Below are positions 22,064 to 29,964 of a stretch of 38,437 bases of DNA, piece by piece. The position numbers and the translations under genes were made by a program. Under the pieces are notes generated by a model, which saw nothing but the letters and a program-made list of their open reading frames with translations, did no database searches and had not been told where the DNA came from. Within the stretch, counting starts at the first letter, position 1; each line of letters opens with the position of its first letter. Source of the stretch: Solobacterium sp. (lineage in GTDB: Bacteria; Bacillota_I; Bacilli_A; Erysipelotrichales; Erysipelotrichaceae); the NCBI GenBank assembly GCA_015256455.1, contig JABZMB010000009.1, positions 1 through 38,437 on the forward strand, given 5' to 3'.

Positions 22064-22534
22064 TTAAACAACTGTCTTATTACTATTCACCAGCATCTTT
22101 AATAATACCTGGTTGTACACTAGCTCTTCATCTTTATGAGTCCAAGGCTTGTGTATGATCGTCCATCTACCATCTGTCGCAACTCCCATGACTCCAATAT
22201 ACTTTGCTTTCTTCAGGTAATCTTTGTATCTATCATTGATTACCTTTTCTTTTTCTAATGGAATCACTATAAATGACTTATGACAGAAACGACTATTCTC
22301 TTCAGCTTGTGCTATAGCCTTCTTAATATCATCCAGTTTGAACTCAAAGGATACAAATTGGATTGCTGTTTCCTTTGTTGTTTTGTTTTCTACCAATTCT
22401 GCAGTAAGTAGATCTACACCACCATGTCTCGCAACACTCTCAAATTGACTAGCTAGAATGTTTGATCTGTATTTATATTTATCCCAAAACGCTTCTTTTA
22501 AGCGTACTTCTTCTACAAACTTTATTGTATTCAT
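22064..22534 (-). CDS. PD-(D/E)XK-like protein of the conjugative element
   Basis: This 156-residue soluble protein shows GGVDLLTAEL followed by AIQFVSFEFKLDDIKKAIAQAEENS and SFIVIPLEK. An aspartate, then an E-x-K on the next strand, then a helix and a hydrophobic strand is the core pattern of PD-(D/E)XK nuclease-fold proteins, here VD(40-41) and EFK near residue 68. The rest matches nothing I know. It follows the virD4 gene at 12 bp on the same strand. A nuclease or DNA-binding role in transfer is inference; the catalytic set is only tentatively assigned. Confidence 0.5.
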   Translation of the reverse strand: MNTIKFVEEVRLKEAFWDKYKYRSNILASQFESVARHGGVDLLTAELVENKTTKETAIQFVSFEFKLDDIKKAIAQAEENSRFCHKSFIVIPLEKEKVINDRYKDYLKKAKYIGVMGVATDGRWTIIHKPWTHKDEELVYNQVLLKMLVNSNKTVV

Positions 22535-22546
22535 TATGACTTCTCC

Positions 22547-24766
22547 TTATTTTGCAGCACCTAATCCAAATCCTGCAGTAGGAATCAATGATTGCTTCTC
22601 CTGCAGTTGTTCAACACCTGTTTTTAACTCTGCAGATAACTGAGGATCACCAGACAGTAGGTCTTTCTTACTATCAAATGCATCATTGATCTTTTGGTCT
22701 GCATCATAATGCTCTTGAACGTTATACACTCTTACATTACGCAATCTTCTTGTTTCTCCAGGAACATACTTCTTCTTATTCTTGTAGAAGGAATACTTCT
22801 TATAATTACGCATTCTAAAGATATATGCCTTCTTTCTTGCACTAATAATGACTGCATCACCCATAGATAATTGCTGTAATTGATCCGTAGAAATAACTGG
22901 AGCTTCCTCATAGGAACCTTTATCAGATTTCCACACAAGCTTCTTACCACTCATAGCTGAAATACGCTTGATCGTATCCATATCCTTACCATATAGATAA
23001 ATAAAGTTAGCTGAGTTATTTTCAATGATTGATTCAACATCTCTTCCATATATCTCAGAGAACTGATGTAGATCCTGAACTACCATGAATGATCTAAATC
23101 CTGCAGAACGGCTAAAAGTCAAAATACCTTTTATATTCTTTAATGCTGGAAAGTTTCCAAATTCATCAAAAATTAAATTACATGGCACTGGCAGTCTTTT
23201 TTTACCAGTCTTTTTTTGTTGCTCTTCAGTTAATTGCATCAGTAATTGGAAGGTCTGATTAATAATCAAGGATACCAATCTATAATATGTGTCCTTTTCA
23301 CCATGAACGACTATAAATAGTGCTGTCTTCTTTCTTCCAATATCCGCAACATCAAAATCTGATTTTGCCATCATTCGTAAGACAGTTTCATTTAAGGTAA
23401 CGTCCTTCATCTTATTTTCAAATGAAGTAACAATAGAACCTCTTTCCTTATCTCCAGTACTCAAGAATGCCATTAATTTCTTATAGGATTCATCTGTCTT
23501 CTTACGCTTTTTCTCTAACAAGAATTTTAACTTTGGTACTTTCATAACGGTTGCACCTGCTTTAACCATTACTGTTTCCATTCCTGATCTATATGTCTCC
23601 ATTACGGACTTGAAGTTAATTTCCTCATCTGGAACAGGTTCTCTTTTCTTACTTTCTGGATTATAGGACTTTTCCTCTAATAGTAGAAATACGATTCCTT
23701 GGAATAAACTAGAAGCCTGATCATTAAAATGTGCCTCATTGTGTGCCTTTGGATCATAAAAGAACTGATCTGCAAGTTCTCTTAAAAACATAGCTGCTTT
23801 AGAATAGTCAAACTCTGGTGCGTAGTACTTCTTATACTCTAACAATTCATTCTCTATCCTTTGTTTTTGTAGCCCTTCAGCAGCGTTTATTTTATCCAGG
23901 TATTCTTTGATTTTTGTAGTGTATTCTTCCTTGCTCTCCAGGTATTCTTTCTCTGCCTTTCGATAAGAATCAATAACAATACTTAATGGAGAATATCTAT
24001 CTCCTTCCTCTGGGTGGATATAATTAATTACCCTTACATCATATCCATCTGAAAGTAATTGTTCTTTATGTTCATAAAGTAATTCTCCCTTCGGATCGTT
24101 AATAATCATTGATTCCCCTGTCATACGCAATGCATCAATCATTGGATTTACAAAAGAAACAGTCTTACCAGCATTGGAGGATGCATTGATAATTGCGTGA
24201 TTATCACCCGCATCAACATAAAGCCTATTCCATTTCACAGCTAACGGAATACCACCTCTAAAATTCGTTTTCTTGCCTGCTATTTCATATGTCCTGATTG
24301 TATTTTTACGGTGCTTATCAGAAACCTTTAGAATCGTACAACATTCATTCCAAAACCTTCTAAATGGATCAAGTACATGATCTAACCAAATCAATATAGA
24401 TCTTGTTTTTAGATGCCCTGTATTATCATATTCAAGTCTCTGACTATTTCTTTTTATCTCTTGCCAATTAGCAACATCGGAAAACTGTTTCTTCTCCTGG
24501 CTCGTCAATGCTCGTTTATGTTTTCCTTTTGCTCCATGTCCGCTTCTTCCAAAGAAGGTAGCATAAAAGATCTGGAAGGTCATTAGTCCAATCAATGCTC
24601 CTACTACCTTCAGCAATACAAAATCTTCACCAAGAAGAAGGAACCTATAATCAAAAGACACTTGTGGATCATGGGTAACTCCTAAATGAATTACCTGGAT
24701 TGCTAAAAAGAGAATTCCCATCGCTGCAGTGATTGATAGAAATAAAAATCTAATAATCTTTCCCAT
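22547..24766 (-). CDS. Type IV coupling protein, VirD4/TraG family
   Basis: This is a 739-residue ATPase. Two N-terminal membrane segments (about residues 5-28 and 50-70) are followed by a Walker A-like NASSNAGKT (194-202), the VirD4-typical MIINDPKGELL (220-230), and Walker B LIFDEFGNFP (531-540). Coupling proteins bring the relaxase-DNA complex to the secretion channel. It starts 3 bp after the relaxase stop, with GGAG inside the relaxase gene end, so the two are co-translated. Length and order fit a Gram-positive conjugative element. Confidence 0.92.
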   Translation of the reverse strand: MGKIIRFLFLSITAAMGILFLAIQVIHLGVTHDPQVSFDYRFLLLGEDFVLLKVVGALIGLMTFQIFYATFFGRSGHGAKGKHKRALTSQEKKQFSDVANWQEIKRNSQRLEYDNTGHLKTRSILIWLDHVLDPFRRFWNECCTILKVSDKHRKNTIRTYEIAGKKTNFRGGIPLAVKWNRLYVDAGDNHAIINASSNAGKTVSFVNPMIDALRMTGESMIINDPKGELLYEHKEQLLSDGYDVRVINYIHPEEGDRYSPLSIVIDSYRKAEKEYLESKEEYTTKIKEYLDKINAAEGLQKQRIENELLEYKKYYAPEFDYSKAAMFLRELADQFFYDPKAHNEAHFNDQASSLFQGIVFLLLEEKSYNPESKKREPVPDEEINFKSVMETYRSGMETVMVKAGATVMKVPKLKFLLEKKRKKTDESYKKLMAFLSTGDKERGSIVTSFENKMKDVTLNETVLRMMAKSDFDVADIGRKKTALFIVVHGEKDTYYRLVSLIINQTFQLLMQLTEEQQKKTGKKRLPVPCNLIFDEFGNFPALKNIKGILTFSRSAGFRSFMVVQDLHQFSEIYGRDVESIIENNSANFIYLYGKDMDTIKRISAMSGKKLVWKSDKGSYEEAPVISTDQLQQLSMGDAVIISARKKAYIFRMRNYKKYSFYKNKKKYVPGETRRLRNVRVYNVQEHYDADQKINDAFDSKKDLLSGDPQLSAELKTGVEQLQEKQSLIPTAGFGLGAAK

Positions 24767-24769
24767 TGC

Positions 24770-26557
24770 TTACCACTCCGTTTCTAATTCTTTATCATTA
24801 TTCAGATACGCTTCAATCTCTCGATTGATTAACCCTGTCGCTACGCTAAGCTGTGAAGAGTTATATATATACTTAGCAGCTTCACTCATCTGCTTTCCTG
24901 AAGAGATAACAGGCTTCTTAATCTTTACTCCAAGATTCTTCTCCACAGTCTCTTTAAATCCAGCCTTATCATGTGTCTTCAAGTAGTTGATAGCAGGAAG
25001 GCAACCCATCTCTGCAGCCACTTTGATACATCTAAAGCCATCTATCTTGTTCTTATTACACATGTCCCCTTTTACTTCATGAATTCCATATGAGTATGTA
25101 GCAAGTGGATCTCCATGTGTCATTCCAACGTACAATGTATCCATTCCTTCAGATGCCCTATCCAGCTTGAACTGTGCCTTCGCCAGAAGAACATAATCTT
25201 TTGTGTATCCATTCTTGATAGCTTGCTTTGCATATTTGACGGTCTTCAGTGGATCAGTGATACCACCTTCACCATAGAAATACATTTTTGCTAATCTATG
25301 TGAAACCAAAGCATTTAATTTAGAATCTGTAACTTTATTTACTAGTCCTTCAAGTATTTCTAGACATCCATGTAAAAAGGAATGATTCACCTTTTCGCCT
25401 TCTGAATTGACATGTTCTAATTGTCTCTTCACTTCCAGGTACTCTTTCCATTCTGGATTATTACTGTTCTTTTCCAATAAAGGTGCTTCTGTTTTTTCAA
25501 ATTGTCTTTCTACAAACGGCTTATCTAATCTAGAACTCTTATAATTGGCAGCTCGCATGTCTTTGATCTGATCCAAAATAATGTTCCCGATTTGTTTATG
25601 TAGTTTTTTGATTTCTGTATCTTTAATAGTTGCTATGTCCGTACCTGCAGCCGTATCCATTGTTTGTGAAAGAGTATCTAGTTTTTCTAAGAAACTTTTA
25701 TACATCTCCTTGAGTGCATCTGAGTTTAGGAATTCCTCTGCAATCTCATCCAGCTTCTCTCTATATGGCATAATCTGATATGAGCCATACTGCATACGTC
25801 CGTATCTAGGTAACACTGTAGCCAGGTCTAGAACATTCTTGATTTTTGTAAAATCATAATTGCGAGTTGCACGTATAAGTTCTCTAGTTTCTGCATCCTT
25901 ATTTTTGAAAAAACGTTCTGGATCAATAGCAGTATTTTTAAACAGCTCTTCTCTTAATCCAATTTCTTTTATGATAATTGCTTTTAATTTTTTTAATTCT
26001 GAAAGAGTAAGTTTACCTCTATCCCTTGTCTTATTTTTTTCAAGATAGCACACATGCATATGTGGATGTTCTGTATTCTTATGATAGTTTTCCCACCACA
26101 GCATATTGCTTGGTCTTAATCCAATCTTCCTGAAAAACTCTGGCATGATTTTAGAAATCATGGTTGCATAATCTTTTTGACTATGTAATCCACACTTCTC
26201 TGCATAGTCATATGATGGTAAAGAAATTACCATGTCCCAAACAATATCCCCATTCTTTTTAAATGATGATTTACATGCTTCAGCAAATGTAGAAATATTA
26301 TCTACAGAAAAATCTCCCATTGAAGTCATGGTCAATCCATCTGCTGCTTCTTGTCTGAAAGTGTACCCAAAGAATCCATCATCACGCTCAGCATAATACT
26401 CTTTATCTGGCTGCGTTGCCTCATCACGTTGTGTATATTCTAACCATCCACCTTTTCCAAATAATGTATCTTGTGTGATGATTCCTTTGAACCTAGAGTT
26501 CTTTGGAGCCTGACTTCCTAATTGAAAGAATCTAACTTTATCTATTTCAACCGGCAT
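24770..26557 (-). CDS. Conjugative relaxase, MobL/MobP-like, with C-terminal Sel1-like repeats
   Basis: This is a 595-residue relaxase. The N-terminal domain has GGWLEYTQRDEATQ (about residues 36-49), WDMVISLPSYDY and the metal-binding histidine motif NTEHPHMHV (H164, H166, H168) preceded by H159. This pattern fits the MobL relaxases described for Firmicutes. From about residue 410 the protein changes to Sel1/TPR-like repeats (SHRLAKMYFYGEGGITDPLKTVKYAKQAIKNGYTKDY..., ATYSYGIHEVKGD), a likely protein-binding surface. The enzyme nicks oriT and pilots the strand to VirD4, which is encoded next. Its start overlaps the coiled-coil gene by 11 bp. Confidence 0.85.
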   Translation of the reverse strand: MPVEIDKVRFFQLGSQAPKNSRFKGIITQDTLFGKGGWLEYTQRDEATQPDKEYYAERDDGFFGYTFRQEAADGLTMTSMGDFSVDNISTFAEACKSSFKKNGDIVWDMVISLPSYDYAEKCGLHSQKDYATMISKIMPEFFRKIGLRPSNMLWWENYHKNTEHPHMHVCYLEKNKTRDRGKLTLSELKKLKAIIIKEIGLREELFKNTAIDPERFFKNKDAETRELIRATRNYDFTKIKNVLDLATVLPRYGRMQYGSYQIMPYREKLDEIAEEFLNSDALKEMYKSFLEKLDTLSQTMDTAAGTDIATIKDTEIKKLHKQIGNIILDQIKDMRAANYKSSRLDKPFVERQFEKTEAPLLEKNSNNPEWKEYLEVKRQLEHVNSEGEKVNHSFLHGCLEILEGLVNKVTDSKLNALVSHRLAKMYFYGEGGITDPLKTVKYAKQAIKNGYTKDYVLLAKAQFKLDRASEGMDTLYVGMTHGDPLATYSYGIHEVKGDMCNKNKIDGFRCIKVAAEMGCLPAINYLKTHDKAGFKETVEKNLGVKIKKPVISSGKQMSEAAKYIYNSSQLSVATGLINREIEAYLNNDKELETEW

Positions 26558-26810
26558 CTGTCTCAGCTACTTTCTCTTGCTTTTGCTTGGTAGGTCTATC
26601 TAATATTTTTTTCAAATCCTCTTCCAAAGTATTTTGTTTTTTGATTGCTTCAGCTTCAATATCTTCAATCTTTTTTCTAATACGATTTAATTCATTAAGT
26701 TCACTTTGTACTCCATTCTTTTGAGATGTATACTCATTAATTTTTTTAGAAAGTTGTGCTATCTTTTGTTCTCTTTTCATAATTTCGCTTAGTAATTTTT
26801 GCTTATTCAT
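26547..26810 (-). CDS. Small coiled-coil accessory protein of the relaxosome operon
   Basis: This 87-residue, highly charged protein starts at the ATG at 26808-26810 after AAGAGG; a GTG six codons upstream is less likely. Nearly the whole sequence is heptad-like coiled coil (KLLSEIMKREQKIAQLSKKINEY; ELNELNRIRKKIEDIEAEAIK). It overlaps the upstream RHH gene by 8 bp and the relaxase by 11 bp. A MobC-like or structural relaxosome role is inferred from position. Confidence 0.6.
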   Translation of the reverse strand: MNKQKLLSEIMKREQKIAQLSKKINEYTSQKNGVQSELNELNRIRKKIEDIEAEAIKKQNTLEEDLKKILDRPTKQKQEKVAETDAG

Positions 26811-27327
26811 TTTCGTTTTCCTCTTCACTTTCTGTTCTTAATTTTTTTGACACACGTTGCAAATCTTGAATAGATTTCACTAAAGAAATAATTCTTGAAT
26901 CAGCCAAATCACGATTTACTTTTGCTTCAATTTCATCTTCAAAATCATATCGTCCATTAATAAATTTCAATGCAAACTCTGCTGGTTGCTCTTGGAAATT
27001 TAATGTTCTTGAAATCACCTGAACATATAAAAGTAACAGACGAATGTCATACCATTGCTTCCCAAGATCATCATTCAACTCACCAAAATATTTTTGAAAT
27101 AATTCATCCATGACTTTAAACATCATCTTAATTTGTGGATCATTTTTATATTCATTTGTATTCTGTATGTAATAATTATTGATTGCTTGTTCTACAATTT
27201 CTGTTCTCGTTAATGGTCTTCTATTTTCAGAAACTGCCAATTTATAATCCATACTTTCTAACAAATCTAATTGAGATTTTGTATCATCTCCCAATCGAAA
27301 AGCCACTACATTCTTTGCCACAATCAC
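26803..27327 (-). CDS. Ribbon-helix-helix-like relaxosome accessory protein
   Basis: This 174-residue protein begins with a GTG codon spaced four bases from AGGAAGG TGAT. The N-terminal ~50 residues (VVAFRLGDDTKSQLDLLESM...LTRTEIVEQAINNYY) show a strand followed by two helices, the pattern of RHH DNA-binding proteins. The remainder is helical with an acidic tail. It is the first gene of the relaxase operon, directly downstream of the TACG-repeat region, which is its likely binding site. In many conjugative systems such a protein binds oriT and also represses its own operon. Confidence 0.65.
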   Translation of the reverse strand: MIVAKNVVAFRLGDDTKSQLDLLESMDYKLAVSENRRPLTRTEIVEQAINNYYIQNTNEYKNDPQIKMMFKVMDELFQKYFGELNDDLGKQWYDIRLLLLYVQVISRTLNFQEQPAEFALKFINGRYDFEDEIEAKVNRDLADSRIISLVKSIQDLQRVSKKLRTESEEENENE

Positions 27328-27700
27328 ATCACCTTCCTATCATTTATTTTTTTATTTTCCTTAAAAACTCAAATTATTTTTACGAAAAAATAACTACGAA
27401 AAAAGCGTTTACGAACGTATTACGAAAATCAAAAAAGCGTTTACGTCGTATTACGATTTGTAATACGAAAAAAGCCTTTAGAATAAACGAATTGCTCGTT
27501 GAGCAATTGCGTAACACCGAATTTCGTAATACGAAATTCCTTATCTTGCTTTCCAGACAAATAGAGCGTTTTTTGCGATTTTGGCTGGAATCATAGATTG
27601 AAAACCACGAGTATCCATTTATATGAGATACGAAGTGGTGAACCAATATAAACACGAACAAAAAACTATTACCAAGAATCTTTTTGGTAATTTTTTTTGT
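27328..27700. other. Candidate oriT/operator region with TACGA repeats and nested palindromes
   Basis: These 370 gene-free bases precede the relaxase operon. They hold repeated TACGAAAA and GCGTTTACG units (27373-27470), a hairpin TCGTATTAC-GATTT-GTAATACGA, AATTGCTC-GTT-GAGCAATT, and the 21-bp odd palindrome with arms GAATTTCGTA/TACGAAATTC (near 27520-27540). An ACCAC...GTATC/GATAC...GTGGT structure lies near 27603-27640. This density of repeats beside relaxase and RHH genes is typical of an origin of transfer. The nic site cannot be assigned. Confidence 0.5.
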
Positions 27701-27702
27701 GA
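27668..27702. terminator. Bidirectional terminator right of the oriT candidate
   Basis: ATTACCAA pairs with TTTGGTAAT around a short GAATCTT loop, with TTTTTTTT on the right and AAAAAA on the left. It separates the relaxase operon from the upstream transfer genes. Confidence 0.8.
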
Positions 27703-27728
27703 AGTGTTGCTACGTTTTTACTGCCATG

Positions 27729-27753
27729 CGTAACGTCAGCCAAGGAAATTATC
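27729..27753. repeat. Hairpin CAGCCAAG/CTTGGCTG
   Basis: An 8-bp perfect stem around GAAATTAT lies between the terminator and palindrome copy 1. It has no U tract, and its role is unknown. Confidence 0.55.
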
Positions 27754-27777
27754 TTGGCTGGATGGAGCCGGCAGTCT

Positions 27778-27796
27778 TTGGGGCAATTTGCCCCAA
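27778..27796. repeat. TTGGGGCAA-T-TTGCCCCAA palindrome, copy 1
   Basis: This is a perfect 19-bp core, extending to 23 bp with CT/AG. It begins five bases past the stop of the minus-strand gene 27802-27984. Confidence 0.9.
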
Positions 27797-27801
27797 AGCC
27801 A

Positions 27802-27984
27802 TTACTCCACTAAAGCATAATTTAATAACGACATATCATCATCTTCCATGTAGAAGTCATATAACCTGTTTAATCTGTCTTCATCTTCTACATCCGTTTC
27901 AATTGAAATTATCGCTTTGATAAATTCACGATGGCTCTTATCAATCATTAGTTGAAAGAGTGCTTTCATAACCAAGTAATCCAT
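27802..27984 (-). CDS. Small acidic protein of the element, function unknown
   Basis: This 60-residue protein (MDYLVMKALFQLMIDKSHREF...) has a strong ribosome site AAAGGAG six bases before the ATG, which supports it as real. The sequence is helical, with an acidic EDEDRLNRLYDFYMEDDD segment. It follows the 140-residue gene by 58 bp, which contain a strong hairpin. No family recognised. Confidence 0.6.
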   Translation of the reverse strand: MDYLVMKALFQLMIDKSHREFIKAIISIETDVEDEDRLNRLYDFYMEDDDMSLLNYALVE

Positions 27985-28005
27985 ATGTTCTCCTTTTCAT
28001 CTGAT

Positions 28006-28043
28006 GTTGTTGTGGGAAGATTGCTCTTCCCACATCCAACAAC
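28006..28043. repeat. Intercistronic hairpin with stem GTGGGAAG/CTTCCCAC
   Basis: An 8-bp perfect inner stem (28012-28019 with 28026-28033) is flanked by outer GTTGTT/AACAAC. It lies between two co-directional genes and lacks a U tract, so it is more likely a processing or stability element than a terminator. Confidence 0.6.
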
Positions 28044-28465
28044 TATTCACCATCTAAAGTTTCCTGTACATCATCTGTAACAGGCGATAATGTTTTGAGA
28101 TAAGCCTCATACAATACTTTGAAGTCTGCACTTCTATCAGCAGTCTTTTTGAGTTGGTCTTCATACTTCAACTCTGCCATCTTTTCATCCATTAACTCTT
28201 CAAGTTTGGAACGCTCGGAAATTGCTTTTTGCTTTACAAGATACTCTGTAACATCAACTGTGCAAATGACATCTTCAAGACATTTACGTTGATAACCTGT
28301 TAGTGCTTCAAGTTCACTGACTGGTTCTAAGACGGTAGCAATTGCAAATTGTTCACCATAAGAATGGACAACTGCGACAGCACCTTTCTTTAGTTCCTTT
28401 GGACTGATGAAGATACGTGTTTCGTCTTCATCGTAGTTGATAATAAATCTGTAGTAGTGTTTCAT
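28043..28465 (-). CDS. Conserved-looking element protein, function unknown
   Basis: This 140-residue soluble protein starts MKHYYRFIINYDEDE. The first 60 residues look like a small beta domain (TRIFISPKELKKGAVAVVHSYGEQFAIATVLEPV), and the rest is helical and charged (ERSKLEELMDEKMAELKYEDQLKK), ending in acidic DDVQETLDGE. A 540-base structured gene-free region precedes it. I recognise no family; its position between the hydrolase gene and oriT suggests an accessory transfer role. Confidence 0.6.
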   Translation of the reverse strand: MKHYYRFIINYDEDETRIFISPKELKKGAVAVVHSYGEQFAIATVLEPVSELEALTGYQRKCLEDVICTVDVTEYLVKQKAISERSKLEELMDEKMAELKYEDQLKKTADRSADFKVLYEAYLKTLSPVTDDVQETLDGE

Positions 28466-29008
28466 GTGGAATTCCTCATCTACCTTTCGGTAGTCTTTCT
28501 AGTGCCACCCTTGGCACGACTACGCAAGAGCATAGACAAGTGAAGCATTGAAGAGCCAAGCCAATGAAATGTGATTGACTTGCGAAGCCCTTGCATTTTT
28601 TGAGCTTGCGAAGTCCTTGACAGTTTACTGTCATAGGATGAAAAAAATGACAAGGGTCAATCCATGAAATAAGGCTCGTAAATGTGTAACGTCAAGAGAT
28701 AAAAAACAAAGGACAGCAAAGCTGCTTGATAGAGTTTCGCAAGAAACTCGTATCCTTGTTTTGTATCTCGTCTATGCGATAAGGTCGGAGTGCCAAGGGT
28801 TGAAAGATAAATCAGAATTAATTTAGCAGTCTGTTTGTTAAAAACAGATTGCTTTAAAAAAGGAAGCCTGAGCAGAATCAACTGCGAAGGCATCCATGCA
28901 GTTAAAGCATTTTAAAAGCAGCACACAAGACCTGAATGGTTGAGTGTGCTGCTGCGTATCCATATGAATCTACTACTATGTACTCTTTGGGGCAAATTGC
29001 CCCAAAAA
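28466..29008. other. 540-base gene-free region rich in hairpins and short repeats
   Basis: I see no convincing gene here. The 78-codon minus-strand ORF at 28657-28893 has no ribosome site and odd composition. The region contains CTACC/GGTAG (28496), GTGCCA/TGGCAC (28522), TGACAG/CTGTCA (about 28618), two CTTGCGAAG-x-CCTTG direct repeats (about 28580 and 28607), a GTTTCGCAAGAAAC hairpin, GCAGTCTGTTT/AAACAGATTGC, and a 9-bp stem GCAGCACAC/GTGTGCTGC (about 28919-28955). Palindrome copy 2 lies at the right edge. A structured RNA, a second cis-acting transfer site or a decayed insertion are possible. Confidence 0.5.
28987..29005. repeat. TTGGGGCAA-A-TTGCCCCAA palindrome, copy 2
   Basis: This is a perfect 19-bp copy beginning three bases past the stop of the NlpC/P60-like gene. 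Confidence 0.9.
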
Positions 29009-29959
29009 CTAATTTCCTACATAACGTAAAACGCCATCCCAATTTGAATCCCAATACAATCCACTACAGATTTCCTTTCCTGATGAATCACCATTAACTC
29101 CATCCCAGTCCCAATGTGCTCCTAGATCAAGTCCATTTCCAAGGTAGATTTCTGTATGATCTGTTTCATTCAAAAGGATATCTCCCCTTTTTAGATTAGA
29201 ACGTCCGCTTATAACAGCTTCATTAGAAATATCTCCTAACTCAGATCTAGGAATCCATATCCAATTTCCCGCATTAGTAAATACCAATCGCATTGAATGT
29301 GTGGAAGTAATTGGCACATTAAATCCACCTGCATATCTCATTGCTGAACAGATCAATGAAGAGCAATCATAATTTGGATTGCCATTTCTAGTTACCTGAG
29401 AATAACCATGACTATCATCATTGGCTATTTGTGTCATCCATGCAATCGCCCTTTCAACCGGTTCCCCTACTGGATCGTTGATTCCTCTTTGTCCTCCAGG
29501 TATCAACGCAACTGCCAGTGTTCTTACATTTGTTGATTCATCTTCACTCATTTTGAAACCATATCTTGATTCAATCTCTTTCAAGCATTCTTGTGAATCT
29601 GCATCTTTGAAGATCTGCATATACGCTGTATAATCACCATCGCTTACGATAAACTCACCCGTTGTCTTGAAATAATAAAATGAGACAGATTGTGCAAGAT
29701 AATATGAGCGATAATCAGAAGGCTTATACTTAGATATGCCTTGGTATTCCGGACTATTTATCCAGGCTTTTACACTTTCTTCTATGCCTTCCATATCTGC
29801 ATTTCCGTTCAGACCTTTGAAGAAGGATACGATTGCATTCGTAGCAGTCGCTACAGGCTGCAGAACGGCACCAATTGCCATAATAGGTACCATTCCTATC
29901 ATCATAAGAAGAAAGCCCGTACAAACCCATTTAAACAGCTTCTCAAAGGATATCTTCAT
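29009..29959 (-). CDS. Membrane-anchored NlpC/P60-type peptidoglycan hydrolase of the transfer system
   Basis: This 316-residue protein has a membrane segment at about residues 12-40 and a linker. A C-terminal cysteine hydrolase domain follows: active-site PNYDCSSLICSAMRYAGG (Cys199), then LKRGDILLNETDHTEIYLG (His268), and a terminal aromatic-rich region. In Gram-positive conjugation systems a cell-wall hydrolase of this kind opens the murein for the channel, a role like VirB1. It starts 5 bp after the virB4 stop on the same strand. NlpC/P60 and CHAP domains are hard to separate by eye. Confidence 0.8.
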   Translation of the reverse strand: MKISFEKLFKWVCTGFLLMMIGMVPIMAIGAVLQPVATATNAIVSFFKGLNGNADMEGIEESVKAWINSPEYQGISKYKPSDYRSYYLAQSVSFYYFKTTGEFIVSDGDYTAYMQIFKDADSQECLKEIESRYGFKMSEDESTNVRTLAVALIPGGQRGINDPVGEPVERAIAWMTQIANDDSHGYSQVTRNGNPNYDCSSLICSAMRYAGGFNVPITSTHSMRLVFTNAGNWIWIPRSELGDISNEAVISGRSNLKRGDILLNETDHTEIYLGNGLDLGAHWDWDGVNGDSSGKEICSGLYWDSNWDGVLRYVGN

Positions 29960-29964
29960 TGTGG

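Noticed and set aside
27373..27470. CRISPR array
   Set aside because: The TACG-containing units are short, irregularly spaced and have no unique spacers of constant length. No cas gene is present.
27380..27661. 93-codon minus-strand ORF (and a 137-codon plus-strand ORF) across the TACG repeats
   Set aside because: Both run through iterated non-coding repeats and give low-complexity RNSVLRN-like protein. They lack ribosome sites and are side effects of the repeats.
28657..28893. 78-codon minus-strand ORF in the hairpin-rich region
   Set aside because: It has no ribosome site, its composition follows the hairpins and repeats, and it matches no family I know. I treat the region as non-coding.
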